A stretch of 64,000 bases of DNA from Streptomyces aquilus. GTDB lineage: Bacteria; Actinomycetota; Actinomycetes; Streptomycetales; Streptomycetaceae. Positions 51,507 to 60,338 of the stretch are shown piece after piece. The position numbers and the translations under genes were made by a program. The stretch's first letter is position 1, and the number at the start of each line of letters is the position of its first letter. The notes below the pieces were generated by a model. It did not search any database. It saw only the letters and a list, made by a program, of their open reading frames with translations, and was not told where the DNA came from. Location: the NCBI RefSeq assembly GCF_003955715.1, contig NZ_CP034463.1, forward strand, positions 8,370,001 through 8,434,000. Reading direction: 5' to 3'.

Positions 51507-52499
51507 ATGACCAGCACTGTCGAACTCCCGGTGCGCAAGGGGGAGTCGGGCGACAAGGCGGCGCGTGGACCGCGCCGCCGCGTCCCCGGCCGCATCCGCC
51601 GCGTCGGACTGCCCTATCTGCTCCTCCTGCCCGCCCTGATCCTCGAACTCCTCGTCCATCTCGTGCCGATGGTCATCGGCATCGTGATGAGCTTCAAGGA
51701 ACTCACCCAGTTCTACATCCGCGACTGGGGCGCCGCGCCCTGGGCCGGCCTCGACAACTTCCGGATGTCGGTGGACTTCGACGCCCCGGTCGGCGAGGCC
51801 CTGCTGCACTCCTTCCTCGTCACGGTCGGCTTCACGCTCGCCTCGGTCGGCCTGTGCTGGCTGATCGGCACGGCCGCCGCGATCTGCATGCAGGACACCT
51901 TCCGCGGCCGGGGCCTGCTGCGCGCCCTGTTCCTGGTGCCGTACGCCCTGCCGGTCTACGCGGCCGTCATCACCTGGGTGTTCATGTTCCAGCACGACAA
52001 CGGCCTGGTGAACCACGTCCTGCACGACCAGCTCGGCCTCACCGACAAGCCGTCCTTCTGGCTCATCGGCGACAACAGCTTCATCGCCCTGCTGGTCGTG
52101 TCCGTGTGGAAGGGCTGGCCGTTCGCCTTCCTCATCGTCATGGCCGGACTCCAGAACATCCCACGGGAGTTGTACGAGGCCGCCGCCCTCGACGGCGCCG
52201 GGATGTGGCAGCAGATCCGCCGCATCACCCTGCCGTCGCTGGGCGCCGTCAACCAGGTGCTGATCCTGGTGCTGTTCCTGTGGACGTTCAACGACTTCAA
52301 CACGCCGTACGTGCTGTTCGGCAAGTCGGCCCCGGAGGCCGCGGACCTCATCTCCGTCCACATCTACCAAGCCTCCTTCGTCACCTGGAACTTCGGCACC
52401 GGCTCGGCCATGTCCGTGCTCCTGCTGCTGTTCCTGCTCCTCGTGACGGGCGTGTACCTCGCCGTCACCTCGCGCGGACGGAGGGCGTCGCGTGCCTAG
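51507..52499 (+). CDS. sugar ABC transporter permease 1 (MalF/CebF type)
   Basis: This 330-residue protein has six membrane spans after a basic N-terminus. It has the EAA loop ELYEAAALDGAGMWQQIRRI, which docks an ATPase (residues about 225-245). The opening LPYLLLLPALILELLVHLVP is typical of CUT1 permeases. It starts five bases after the binding-protein stop and overlaps the next permease by eight bases. No ATPase gene is in the operon, so a shared MsiK-like ATPase elsewhere probably powers it, as is usual in streptomycetes. Confidence 0.93.
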   Translation: MTSTVELPVRKGESGDKAARGPRRRVPGRIRRVGLPYLLLLPALILELLVHLVPMVIGIVMSFKELTQFYIRDWGAAPWAGLDNFRMSVDFDAPVGEALLHSFLVTVGFTLASVGLCWLIGTAAAICMQDTFRGRGLLRALFLVPYALPVYAAVITWVFMFQHDNGLVNHVLHDQLGLTDKPSFWLIGDNSFIALLVVSVWKGWPFAFLIVMAGLQNIPRELYEAAALDGAGMWQQIRRITLPSLGAVNQVLILVLFLWTFNDFNTPYVLFGKSAPEAADLISVHIYQASFVTWNFGTGSAMSVLLLLFLLLVTGVYLAVTSRGRRASRA

Positions 52500-53346
52500 T
52501 TCCCCCATGGCGCCGCCGCGGTCCTTCCTGTGGACCCGGCGCGTGTTCCTCACCCTGCTGGCGGGCTTCGTGCTGCTGCCGGTGTACGTGATGATCTCCA
52601 GCTCGCTGAAGCCGCTCGCCGACGTGACCGGCAAGTTCCGCTGGATGCCGAGTGAGTTGACCTTCCAGCCGTACGTCGACATCTGGTCGACGGTCCCGCT
52701 CGCCCGGTACTTCGTGAACTCCCTGATCGTGGCGAGCGCGGCGGCCGTCTGCTCGGTGGTGATCGCCGTGTTCTCGGCGTACGCGGTCAGCCGCTACGAC
52801 TTCCGCGGCAAGCGCGTCTTCACGGTCACCGTCCTGTCGACGCAGATGTTCCCCGGCATCCTCTTCCTGCTCCCGCTGTTCCTGATCTACGTCAACATCG
52901 GCAACGCCACCGGCATCGCCCTGTTCGGCTCGCGCGGCGGGCTGATCCTGACGTATCTCACCTTCTCCCTGCCGTTCTCGATCTGGATGCTCATCGGGTA
53001 CTTCGACTCGGTGCCGCGTGACCTGGACGAGGCGGCGCTCGTGGACGGCTGCGGGCCGCTCGGCGCGCTCTTCCGGGTCGTCGTGCCGGCCGCCATCCCC
53101 GGCATCGTCGCGGTCACCGTCTACGCGTTCATGACGGCCTGGGGCGAGGTGCTGTTCGCGTCGGTGATGACCAACGACACCACCAGAACCCTCGCCGTCG
53201 GCCTCCAGGGCTACTCCACGCTCTACGACGTGTACTGGAACCAGATCATGGCCGCCTCGCTGGTCGTGAGCGTCCCGGTGGTGGCCGGCTTCCTGCTCCT
53301 CCAGCGCTATCTCGTCGCCGGGCTGACGGCGGGCGCCGTCAAGTGA
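52492..53346 (+). CDS. sugar ABC transporter permease 2 (MalG/CebG type)
   Basis: This 284-residue six-span permease has the EAA motif [20 protein letters not shown] and the family start [23 protein letters not shown] 52492 has GGAGGG about six bases upstream; ATG 52507 is a later alternative. It pairs with the upstream permease as the channel heterodimer. The stop is followed by a short duplicated CCGTCAAGTGACC before the GH1 gene. Confidence 0.93.
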   Translation: MPSSPMAPPRSFLWTRRVFLTLLAGFVLLPVYVMISSSLKPLADVTGKFRWMPSELTFQPYVDIWSTVPLARYFVNSLIVASAAAVCSVVIAVFSAYAVSRYDFRGKRVFTVTVLSTQMFPGILFLLPLFLIYVNIGNATGIALFGSRGGLILTYLTFSLPFSIWMLIGYFDSVPRDLDEAALVDGCGPLGALFRVVVPAAIPGIVAVTVYAFMTAWGEVLFASVMTNDTTRTLAVGLQGYSTLYDVYWNQIMAASLVVSVPVVAGFLLLQRYLVAGLTAGAVK

Positions 53347-53389
53347 CCGCTTCGGACACCGTCAAGTGACCACTCCTGAAAGGACTTTC

Positions 53390-54748
53390 GTGACCATCGA
53401 TCTCGCCGCACTCCCGGACGACTTCCTGTGGGGCACGGCCACAGCCGCCTACCAGATCGAGGGAGCCGTGACGGAGGACGGCCGTTCGCCGTCGATCTGG
53501 GACACGTTCTCGCACACCCCCGGCAAGGTGGCGAACGGCGACACCGGCGACATCGCCTGCGACCACTACCACCGCTGGCGCGAGGACATCGGCCTGATGC
53601 GTCAACTGGGCGCCAACGCCTACCGGTTGTCCGTCGCCTGGCCGAGGGTGGTGCCCGGCGGCGACGGCCCGGTCAATCCCAAGGGCCTCGCGTTCTACGA
53701 CGAGTTGATCGACGGTCTGCTCGCGGCCGGCATCACCCCGTCCGTCACCCTCTACCACTGGGACCTGCCCCAGGCCCTCCAGGACCGCGGCGGCTGGCCC
53801 GAGCGCGAGACCGCCGAGCACTTCGCCGCGTACGCCTCGGTCGTGGCCGAGCGCCTGGGTGACCGGGTGCACCACTGGACCACCCTCAACGAGCCCCTGT
53901 GCTCGGCGTGGATCGGCCACCTGGAAGGGACGATGGCCCCAGGCTGGACCGACCTCACGGCGGCGGTCCGGGCCTCGTACCACCTGCTCCTCGGCCACGG
54001 CCTCGCCGCACAGGCCATCCGCGCGGCCGCCCCCGGCGCCCGGGTCGGCATCGTCAACAACCTCTCCACCGTCCACCCGGCCACCGGCCGCCCGCAGGAC
54101 CTGCGAGCCGCCCGCCGCATGGACGGCCACACCAACCGCTGGTGGCTGGACCCGGTCCACGGCCGCGGCTTCCCGGCGGACATGCGAGAGGTGTACGGCG
54201 TCGAACTCCCGGAGAAACCAGGCGACTTGGAGACCATCGCCGCTCCGCTCGACTGGCTCGGCCTGAACTACTACTTCCCGCAGACCGTCGCCGACGACCC
54301 TAACGGCCCGGCCCCGTACGTCCGTTCCGTCCGCCGTGACGGCGTACCCCGCACCGGCATGGACTGGGAGATCGACGCGAGCGGCATCGAGACCCTGCTG
54401 CTGCGCCTCACCGACGAGTACGGCGCCCGCAAGCTGTACGTCACCGAGAACGGCTCCGCCTACCCGGACGTCGTACGCCCCGACGGCACCGTCCACGACC
54501 CCGAGCGGCAGGACTATCTGACCCGGCACCTCGCCGCCTGCGCCTCCGCCGCCCGCAAGGGTGCCCCGCTGGCCGGCTATTTCGCCTGGTCGCTGCTCGA
54601 CAACTTCGAGTGGGCCTACGGCTACGACAAGCGGTTCGGGCTGGTCCACGTCGACTACCGCACCCAGACCCGCACGATCAAGGGCTCAGGCCACCGGTAC
54701 GCGGAGATCATCCGGGCCCACCGGGGACGGGAGCGGTACGCGGCATAA
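53390..54748 (+). CDS. GH1 beta-glucosidase
   Basis: This 452-residue protein starts at GTG 53390, six bases after GAAAGGA; GTG 53366 lacks a binding site. GH1 motifs are [29 protein letters not shown] with the acid/base Glu, and [12 protein letters not shown] with the nucleophile Glu. The end [20 protein letters not shown] is also conserved. No signal peptide is visible, so it cleaves imported beta-glucosides in the cytoplasm. Being in the importer operon, it completes a transport-and-hydrolysis unit. Confidence 0.95.
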   Translation: MTIDLAALPDDFLWGTATAAYQIEGAVTEDGRSPSIWDTFSHTPGKVANGDTGDIACDHYHRWREDIGLMRQLGANAYRLSVAWPRVVPGGDGPVNPKGLAFYDELIDGLLAAGITPSVTLYHWDLPQALQDRGGWPERETAEHFAAYASVVAERLGDRVHHWTTLNEPLCSAWIGHLEGTMAPGWTDLTAAVRASYHLLLGHGLAAQAIRAAAPGARVGIVNNLSTVHPATGRPQDLRAARRMDGHTNRWWLDPVHGRGFPADMREVYGVELPEKPGDLETIAAPLDWLGLNYYFPQTVADDPNGPAPYVRSVRRDGVPRTGMDWEIDASGIETLLLRLTDEYGARKLYVTENGSAYPDVVRPDGTVHDPERQDYLTRHLAACASAARKGAPLAGYFAWSLLDNFEWAYGYDKRFGLVHVDYRTQTRTIKGSGHRYAEIIRAHRGRERYAA

Positions 54749-54810
54749 GCGGCGGACGGGGCCGGAAGTCCCTGCTCATCGGGTCCTAGGGCGGTTCGTG
54801 GTCACGTCCT

Positions 54811-54826
54811 GGGACCCTGCCGTCCC
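54811..54826. promoter_or_regulatory. GGGAC-N6-GTCCC dyad before narK (DevR/OsdR-like)
   Basis: GGGAC (54811-54815) and GTCCC (54822-54826) are perfect 5-bp arms spaced by six bases, 60 bases before the transporter start. DevR/OsdR (NarL-family) response regulators bind GGGAC-GTCCC type dyads, and nitrate transport genes are known members of such hypoxia regulons. The protein-site link here is inferred. Confidence 0.5.
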
Positions 54827-54885
54827 CCTTGTCGCCGGAGGAGGCTGAAGAAGCAAGGACAGCCTCCTCACCACCAGGAACAGCC

Positions 54886-56301
54886 ATGCCTGCCGTACAA
54901 GAAGCGACGAGCACGGTCGCCGGGCGGTCGTACGACCTCGCCCAGTACCGGCCCGGCCGGGACATCACCGACTGGGAGCCCGAGAACGAGCTCTTCTGGA
55001 ACTCCGTGGGGAAGCGGGTCGCCCAACGGAACCTCTGGATCGCCGTCCCGGCCCTGCTCGTGGCCTTCGTCGTATGGCAGGTGTGGAGCGTCACCGCCAC
55101 CAACCTCGCCGACGTCGGCTTCTCCTTCACCACCTCGCAGCTGTTCTGGCTGACCGCGATACCCGGCCTGACCGGCGGCACGGCCCGGATGATCTACACC
55201 TTCCTGGGCCCGAGGACCGGCCAGCGCACCTTCACCGCGCTGTCCACGGTCGTCCTGATCGTCCCGCTGATCTGGCTGGGGTACGCGATCCAGGACACCT
55301 CCACGTCCTTCACCACCATGGCCGCCATCGCCGCCCTCTGCGGCATCGGAGGCGCCAACTTCTCCTCCTCCCTCGCCAACATCGGCTTCTTCTTCCCTCA
55401 GCGCGAGAAGGGCAACGCCACCGGCATCAACGGCGGCCTCGGCAACCTGGGTGTCTCCGTCGTCCAGCTGCTGACCCCGATCGTCATCACCAGCTCGGTC
55501 ATCGCGATCGGCTCCGGCCAGGCCAACACCAGGACCGGCGAGACGGTGTACCTCCAGAACGCGGCCTTCGTCTGGGTCCCGGTGCTGATCGTCCTCGCCG
55601 CCGTCGCGTGGTTCGGCCAGAACAACCTCAAGACGGCGTCGACGTCCTTCGCCCGCCAGAAGGTGATCTTCCGCCGCAAGCACACCTGGGTGATGACCTG
55701 GCTCTACGTCGGAACCTTCGGCTCCTTCATCGGCTTCGCCGCCGCCCTGCCGATGCTGATCAAGACCACCTTCCCGGCCTACTCCGTCGCCACCTACGCC
55801 TGGATGGGTCCGGCCCTCGGCGCCCTCGCCCGCTGGGCCGGCGGCTGGATCGCCGACAAGCTGGGCGGCGCCCGCGTCACGATCCTGTCGTTCGTCGGCA
55901 TGGCGGCCTCGATCATCGGAGTGATCAACTTCCTCCCCGGCGGCAGCACCGGCAACTTCGCGGGCTTCTTCGGCTGCTTCCTCGCCGCGTTCCTCTTCTC
56001 CGGCATCGGCAACGGCTCGACGTTCCGCCAGATCCCCGTCATCTTCCGCAACCGGCACCTCAAGGGCCTGACCCAGGGCACCCCGGAGTACACCAGGGCC
56101 CTGCGGCAGACCGAGATGGAGGCGGGCGCGGTCACCGGCTTCACCGCCGCCGTCGCCGCCTACGGCTTCTTCTTCATCCCGGCCCTGTTCGCCAACTTCG
56201 CGGTCACCAGCGCGATGTGGGGCTTCGTGGCCTTCTACGTCACCTGCATCGGCGTGACGTGGTGGTACTACGCGCGTGAGGGCGCGGAGTCGCCGAGCTG
56301 A
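54886..56301 (+). CDS. narK: NarK-family nitrate/nitrite MFS transporter
   Basis: This 471-residue protein starts at ATG 54886, six bases after AGGAA. About 12 spans are visible. NarK nitrate-signature regions are GIGGANFSSSLANIGFFFPQ and NGGLGNLGVSVVQLL, plus a later GIGNGSTFRQIPVIF. It exchanges nitrate and nitrite or imports nitrate. It is a stand-alone gene, separated from the GH1 gene by 137 bases with a DevR-like dyad. No nitrate reductase is in the window. Confidence 0.93.
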   Translation: MPAVQEATSTVAGRSYDLAQYRPGRDITDWEPENELFWNSVGKRVAQRNLWIAVPALLVAFVVWQVWSVTATNLADVGFSFTTSQLFWLTAIPGLTGGTARMIYTFLGPRTGQRTFTALSTVVLIVPLIWLGYAIQDTSTSFTTMAAIAALCGIGGANFSSSLANIGFFFPQREKGNATGINGGLGNLGVSVVQLLTPIVITSSVIAIGSGQANTRTGETVYLQNAAFVWVPVLIVLAAVAWFGQNNLKTASTSFARQKVIFRRKHTWVMTWLYVGTFGSFIGFAAALPMLIKTTFPAYSVATYAWMGPALGALARWAGGWIADKLGGARVTILSFVGMAASIIGVINFLPGGSTGNFAGFFGCFLAAFLFSGIGNGSTFRQIPVIFRNRHLKGLTQGTPEYTRALRQTEMEAGAVTGFTAAVAAYGFFFIPALFANFAVTSAMWGFVAFYVTCIGVTWWYYAREGAESPS

Positions 56302-56363
56302 GCCGTACCGGGGCGGGGACTTATTACGTTGCCGCAGGTGAGGTCCGCTGAAAGGCTCACGTC

Positions 56364-57206
56364 ATGCCTACCTTCCACGCCCCCGACGGCACCCTCCTCG
56401 CCTACCACGCCACCGGCGACGGCCCGCCCCTGATCTGCCTCCCCGGCGGCCCCATGCAGGCCTCCGCCTACCTCGGCGACCTGGGCGGCCTCACCGCCCA
56501 CCGCACGCTGATCCGCCTGGACCTGAGAGGGACGGGCGACTCCGCGACGCCGACGGACCCGGCGTCGTACCGCTGCGACCGGCTGGTCGACGACGTGGAG
56601 GCGCTGCGGAAGGAACTGGGCCTGGAGCGCGTGGACCTGCTCGCCCACAGCGCCGGGGCCAACCTTGCGACCCTCTACACGGCCCACCACCGCGACCGGG
56701 TCGCGCGCCTCGCTCTCATCACGCCGAGTGTGTACGCGGTCGGCATCGACATCACCGCCGAGGACCGGTTGGGGGCCGCGCGGCTGCGCCGGGACGAGGA
56801 GTGGTTCGGCGCGGCGTACGCGGCGCTGGAGGCGGTGACCGAAGGACGCGCGGCGGGTGACGACTGGGAGGCCATCGCCCCGTTCTGGTTCGCACGCTGG
56901 GACGAGCAGGCGCGAGCCGTGCGGGCGGCCGAGGCGGAGCAGCGCAATGGCGAGGCGGCGGGGGTGTACGGCTCGGAGGGAGCCTTCGATCCGGCGGCCA
57001 CGCGGGCGGCGCTGGCGGAGTTCGAGGGGCGGGCGCTGGTACTGGCGGGTGAGGTGGACGTGGCGGCACCGCCGCGGGCGATGGGGGAGTACGCGGGGCT
57101 GTTCGGGAAGGCCGAGTCGGCGGTGCAGGCAGGGGCGGCGCATTTTCCGTGGCTGGACGACGCGGGGAGCTTCGTGAAGGCGGTGGAGGGGTTTCTGCGC
57201 GGTTGA
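56364..57206 (+). CDS. alpha/beta hydrolase (proline iminopeptidase-like)
   Basis: This 280-residue protein has an oxyanion strand LICLPGGPM and LIRLDLRGTGDS. The nucleophile elbow is LAHSAGANLATLY (Ser about 99), and a late histidine lies in GAAHFPWLD. The DLRGTGDS motif is like proline iminopeptidases and epoxide-hydrolase relatives. AAAGG lies eight bases before the ATG. The substrate is unknown. It stands alone between narK and the TGTCAGTG repeat region. Confidence 0.88.
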   Translation: MPTFHAPDGTLLAYHATGDGPPLICLPGGPMQASAYLGDLGGLTAHRTLIRLDLRGTGDSATPTDPASYRCDRLVDDVEALRKELGLERVDLLAHSAGANLATLYTAHHRDRVARLALITPSVYAVGIDITAEDRLGAARLRRDEEWFGAAYAALEAVTEGRAAGDDWEAIAPFWFARWDEQARAVRAAEAEQRNGEAAGVYGSEGAFDPAATRAALAEFEGRALVLAGEVDVAAPPRAMGEYAGLFGKAESAVQAGAAHFPWLDDAGSFVKAVEGFLRG

Positions 57207-57409
57207 GAGCGGGCTGTGCAGGAGAGCCGGGCGTGCGGCGATGAGCGTGGGAGCGATGGCGGGGAGGCGGTGATCGCAGGGCCGCGCGCGGACTCGCCGG
57301 CCGGGCCGTGAGCTGGGCCGGCGCTGCGGCTTGGCAGGACTGAGCGGGACTTGTGGGGCGGCTGACCGCGAGCGCCTGGGCGGCGCCGGTCGCGCCGCCG
57401 CGCAGACCG

Positions 57410-57553
57410 CACTGTCAGTGTGGGCGGCGCCGGTCGGGATGCCGCACAGGCCGCACTGTCAGTGTGGGCGGCGCCGGTCGCGATGCCGCACAGGGTCACA
57501 CTGTCAGTGTGGGCGGGGCCGGTCGCGCCGCCGCCCAGGCCGCACTGTCAGTG
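57410..57553. repeat. tandem 44-45 bp repeats carrying CACTGTCAGTG
   Basis: The palindrome CACTGTCAGTG (5-bp arms around T) occurs at 57410, 57454, 57499 and 57543, so spacing is 44, 45 and 44 bases. Between copies TGGGCGGCGCCGGTCG recurs almost unchanged, and a partial unit without the palindrome lies just before. The rest of the 368-bp gap from 57207 holds no gene I can support. Confidence 0.92.
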
Positions 57554-57574
57554 CCGCCTGCCATGATCGCTCGC
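57546..57574 (+). promoter_or_regulatory. PafBC-type DNA-damage promoter of the DUF4132 gene
   Basis: TGTCAGTG (57546-57553), an 8-base spacer, then CATGAT (57562-57567) fit the actinobacterial RecA-independent damage promoter, TTGTCRGTG-N8-TANNNT, apart from the first bases of each box. Transcription would begin at or near ATG 57575, making the mRNA leaderless. Confidence 0.65.
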
Positions 57575-59893
57575 ATGCTCTACGACGACTTGGCGCGGGC
57601 GTTGTCCGACGCGGCCTTCGCACGGGACGTCCGGTCCGCCGACCTGGCGCAGCTCACCGACGAGCAGCTCGGTGAGCTGCTCCCGGCCGCCCACCGGGTG
57701 CACCATGCCGACGTCACGCCCGCGACCTGGCGGACAGCCATGGCGGTGCGGCAAGCGGCCGACGAGCGGCGACCGCGTGTCAGCCCCGACGCCTGTCGAC
57801 GCTTGTTCGAGGCGCTCGTCGTGCGCAGCCGGCACAGCGAGTGGGCGGTCGACCTGACGCCGGGGGTGGCGGCGTTGGTGGGGTGCGCCGGCCCGTGGCC
57901 CGAGCTGGCGGAGCCCGCCCGGGCCCTGTCCGAGAGCCTGTTGGTGAGGAAGACCATCGCGCACCCGTACGCGCTGTTCCTGATCGCCGGACTCGCGGAC
58001 GACGCGACCTTGCGCGCGGTCGCGCAGCGGCTCGGAGAGGGGCCCATCGCCATGGACGAGATGAACCTCCTCACCGGGCTCACCCCGGCGGATCGAGCCG
58101 TGATGACCGAACTCGACCTGGTCAACACATACATCGAGCCGGAGTCGCCCCCCGAGGTGTGGCAGAAACTGGCCGACCTGCCGGTGTACGTCGACTTCGC
58201 CCGAAGCGCCCTGGAAGCGGCGGCCGACCGGGCCGACGGTATCCAGTCCGGCGCGATCCCCTACCTGGCCGACAAGGCGTTCACGGCACGTGAGGTCGCC
58301 GTGCTCGGACAGGCCGCGCGGGTGGCGCTGCTGCGGGACGAGGAGTGGCTGCCGGAGGTGTGCGCGCGGCTGCTGCCCGGCATCGCGGTCGCGCCGACCC
58401 CGGCGAGGACGGTGCCGTCGCAGGCGCTCCTCTATGAACTGGTCCGCGCCGCAAAGGAGTTCCCGACCCCGGAGGCGGTCACCGCCATCCGCACCGCTCG
58501 CTCGGTCACCCGGCACGCGGGCGTCCCCAAGCAGCTCGACAAGCTGCTGAAGAAGGTGGAGGCGGCGCTGGCCCAGCGCACGGAGGTGGCCCTGCGCCTG
58601 CCGAGGCTGGGCTTCGACGAGGAAGGTGTCCTGCGCAGACCGGCGGGCGACGGCTACGCGGCCGTCGTCAGGGTCACCGAGACCGCCCAGCTGACGTGGC
58701 AGAAGGACGGCCGTGCGCTGCGGAGCGTCCCCGCATCCGTCCGTCGTGACCACGGTGACCTGGTGAAGGAGCTGCGGGACCTGGTCAAGCGGGTGGACCT
58801 CCAACTGGTCACACTGGCACGGGCGTTGGAGGGCGGGATGCCGGCCGACACCGGCCACCCTTACGGCTGGTGGCGGACGGAGCTGGCCGGGCACCCGCTG
58901 GCCCGGACGGTTGTCGGCAGACTGATCTGGGAGATCGAGACGGCGCCCGGCGCATGGAAGACGTTCCTCCCGGCCGCGGACGACCTCCCCGACGCCCCCG
59001 ACGACGCCTGCGTACGCCTGTGGCACCCGATCCGCGCCGATGCCGAGACGGTACGCGCCTGGCGGGACCGGCTGGTGGACGGACAGGTGAGACAGCCGTT
59101 CAAGCAGGCGTTCCGCGAGATCTACCGGCTCACCCCGGCCGAGGAGGAGACCCGCCTCCACTCCCACCGCTTCGCCGCCCACCTCGTCCACTACCGCAGG
59201 ATGCGCGGGCTGTTCCGGGCCCGGGGCTGGACGAGCCGGCTGCTGGGCCCGTGGGACGGAGGCGACGGCGACGAGGCGACGCGCGTGCTGGTGTCGGGCC
59301 GTTGGCGGGCCCGCTTCCTCCACTCCTTCGTGGACTGGGCGGACGACGACCCGGTGGCCTCGACGGACTGGGTCCGCTTCGACCAACGGTTGGACGGCCA
59401 CTGGACGGAGGCCCCGCTGGCCGAGGTACCCCCGCTGGTCTTCAGCGAGGCGATGCGGGATGTCGACCTCTTCGTCGGCGTGACCTCCATCGCCGCGGAC
59501 CCCGACTGGACCGAGCAGGGCCCGGCCCGCGCCTACTGGGAGCGTGCCGGTTTCGCCGACCTCACGGAGACCGCCGAGGCCCGCCGTGACGCCCTCATCC
59601 GCATCCTGCCCCGCCTGAAGATCGCGGACCGCTGCACGCTGGACGACCGCTTCCTGACCGTCCGAGGCGACCTGCGCACCTACCGCATCCACCTCGGCTC
59701 GGCCAACATCCTCATGCAGCCCGACGACGCCTACCTGTGCATCGTCCCGGCACGCGGCAGGGTCACCGCGAAGGTCTTCCTGCCCTTCGAGGACGACCGC
59801 CTGTCGGTGATCCTCAGCAAGGCGATGCTGCTGGCGGCGGACGCCGAGATAACCGACGCGTCCATCCGCGCGCAGATCGACCGAGCCGCCTGA
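57575..59893 (+). CDS. DUF4132-domain protein
   Basis: This 772-residue protein starts at ATG 57575; ATG 57563 lies inside the -10 box. The first half is helical and repeat-like. The second half has the DUF4132 features VRLWHPIRADAETVRAWRDR, QPFKQAFREIYRLTPAEEE and HSHRFAAHLVHYRRMRGLFR. The C-terminal part (TYRIHLGSANILMQPDDAYL, CIVPARG) resembles a region found at the end of such proteins. Function is unknown; family members with WGR domains hint at nucleic-acid or ADP-ribose links. The promoter suggests induction by DNA damage. Confidence 0.85.
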   Translation: MLYDDLARALSDAAFARDVRSADLAQLTDEQLGELLPAAHRVHHADVTPATWRTAMAVRQAADERRPRVSPDACRRLFEALVVRSRHSEWAVDLTPGVAALVGCAGPWPELAEPARALSESLLVRKTIAHPYALFLIAGLADDATLRAVAQRLGEGPIAMDEMNLLTGLTPADRAVMTELDLVNTYIEPESPPEVWQKLADLPVYVDFARSALEAAADRADGIQSGAIPYLADKAFTAREVAVLGQAARVALLRDEEWLPEVCARLLPGIAVAPTPARTVPSQALLYELVRAAKEFPTPEAVTAIRTARSVTRHAGVPKQLDKLLKKVEAALAQRTEVALRLPRLGFDEEGVLRRPAGDGYAAVVRVTETAQLTWQKDGRALRSVPASVRRDHGDLVKELRDLVKRVDLQLVTLARALEGGMPADTGHPYGWWRTELAGHPLARTVVGRLIWEIETAPGAWKTFLPAADDLPDAPDDACVRLWHPIRADAETVRAWRDRLVDGQVRQPFKQAFREIYRLTPAEEETRLHSHRFAAHLVHYRRMRGLFRARGWTSRLLGPWDGGDGDEATRVLVSGRWRARFLHSFVDWADDDPVASTDWVRFDQRLDGHWTEAPLAEVPPLVFSEAMRDVDLFVGVTSIAADPDWTEQGPARAYWERAGFADLTETAEARRDALIRILPRLKIADRCTLDDRFLTVRGDLRTYRIHLGSANILMQPDDAYLCIVPARGRVTAKVFLPFEDDRLSVILSKAMLLAADAEITDASIRAQIDRAA

Positions 59894-59899
59894 ACGCCG

Positions 59900-60292
59900 T
59901 CAGCAGTCCCGGAACTCGGGTGACTGGTTCAGGATCTGCGAGCGGAGTGAGGTGAAGCGGGTGTACGTCTCGCTCGTCTCCGCGCCGGGGCGGAACGCCG
60001 CCACCCGGTGGCAGTTCTGGAAGGCCAGGGTCACTCCGAAATGGCGTTCCAGACTGCCTCGGATCGCGTCGCTGGCCAGGGCGCGCAGGAGCTGGCCGCG
60101 CTCCTTCTCGGACGGGGGAGGGGTCTGGTTGTCGGTGAAGTCGGCCGTGCCGGACTTGAGTTCGGTGGCGAGGGACGCGATGAGGTCGTAGGCGTAGGGG
60201 AGGGACGTGCGGACGGTGTCCACGAAGTCCTCCTCGCGGACGGCGCCCTGTTCGGCTTCGGCGAGCAGCTGAGGGGAGACGTCGAGAGACAT
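59900..60292 (-). CDS. SCO5389-like small conserved protein
   Basis: This 130-residue protein starts at ATG 60292, eight bases after AGGA. The sequence (SLPYAYDLIASLATELKSG, FTDNQTPPPSEKERGQLLRA, RHFGVTLAFQNCHRVAAF, LNQSPEFRDC) agrees with the small family annotated as SCO5389-like in streptomycetes, recalled from memory. No catalytic motif is evident. It probably forms one unit with the upstream CooC-like ATPase (46-base gap on the minus strand). Confidence 0.8.
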   Translation of the reverse strand: MSLDVSPQLLAEAEQGAVREEDFVDTVRTSLPYAYDLIASLATELKSGTADFTDNQTPPPSEKERGQLLRALASDAIRGSLERHFGVTLAFQNCHRVAAFRPGAETSETYTRFTSLRSQILNQSPEFRDC

Positions 60293-60338
60293 GGGGTGGT
60301 CCTGTCTGTGCTGTGAGGGGGGTGGTCGGGGTCAGGGG

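Noticed and set aside
53334..53372. Short direct repeat CCGTCAAGTGACC around the end of the second permease gene.
   Set aside because: Probably a small slippage duplication of the stop-codon region with no clear function.
57410..57553. Regular 44-45 bp repeats resembling a small CRISPR array.
   Set aside because: The sequence between the palindromes is itself repeated rather than unique, there are no cas genes, and the last unit is part of a promoter.
57353..57574. An upstream extension of the DUF4132 reading frame, or a start at ATG 57563.
   Set aside because: The extension would translate the tandem DNA repeats, and ATG 57563 falls within the probable -10 box.
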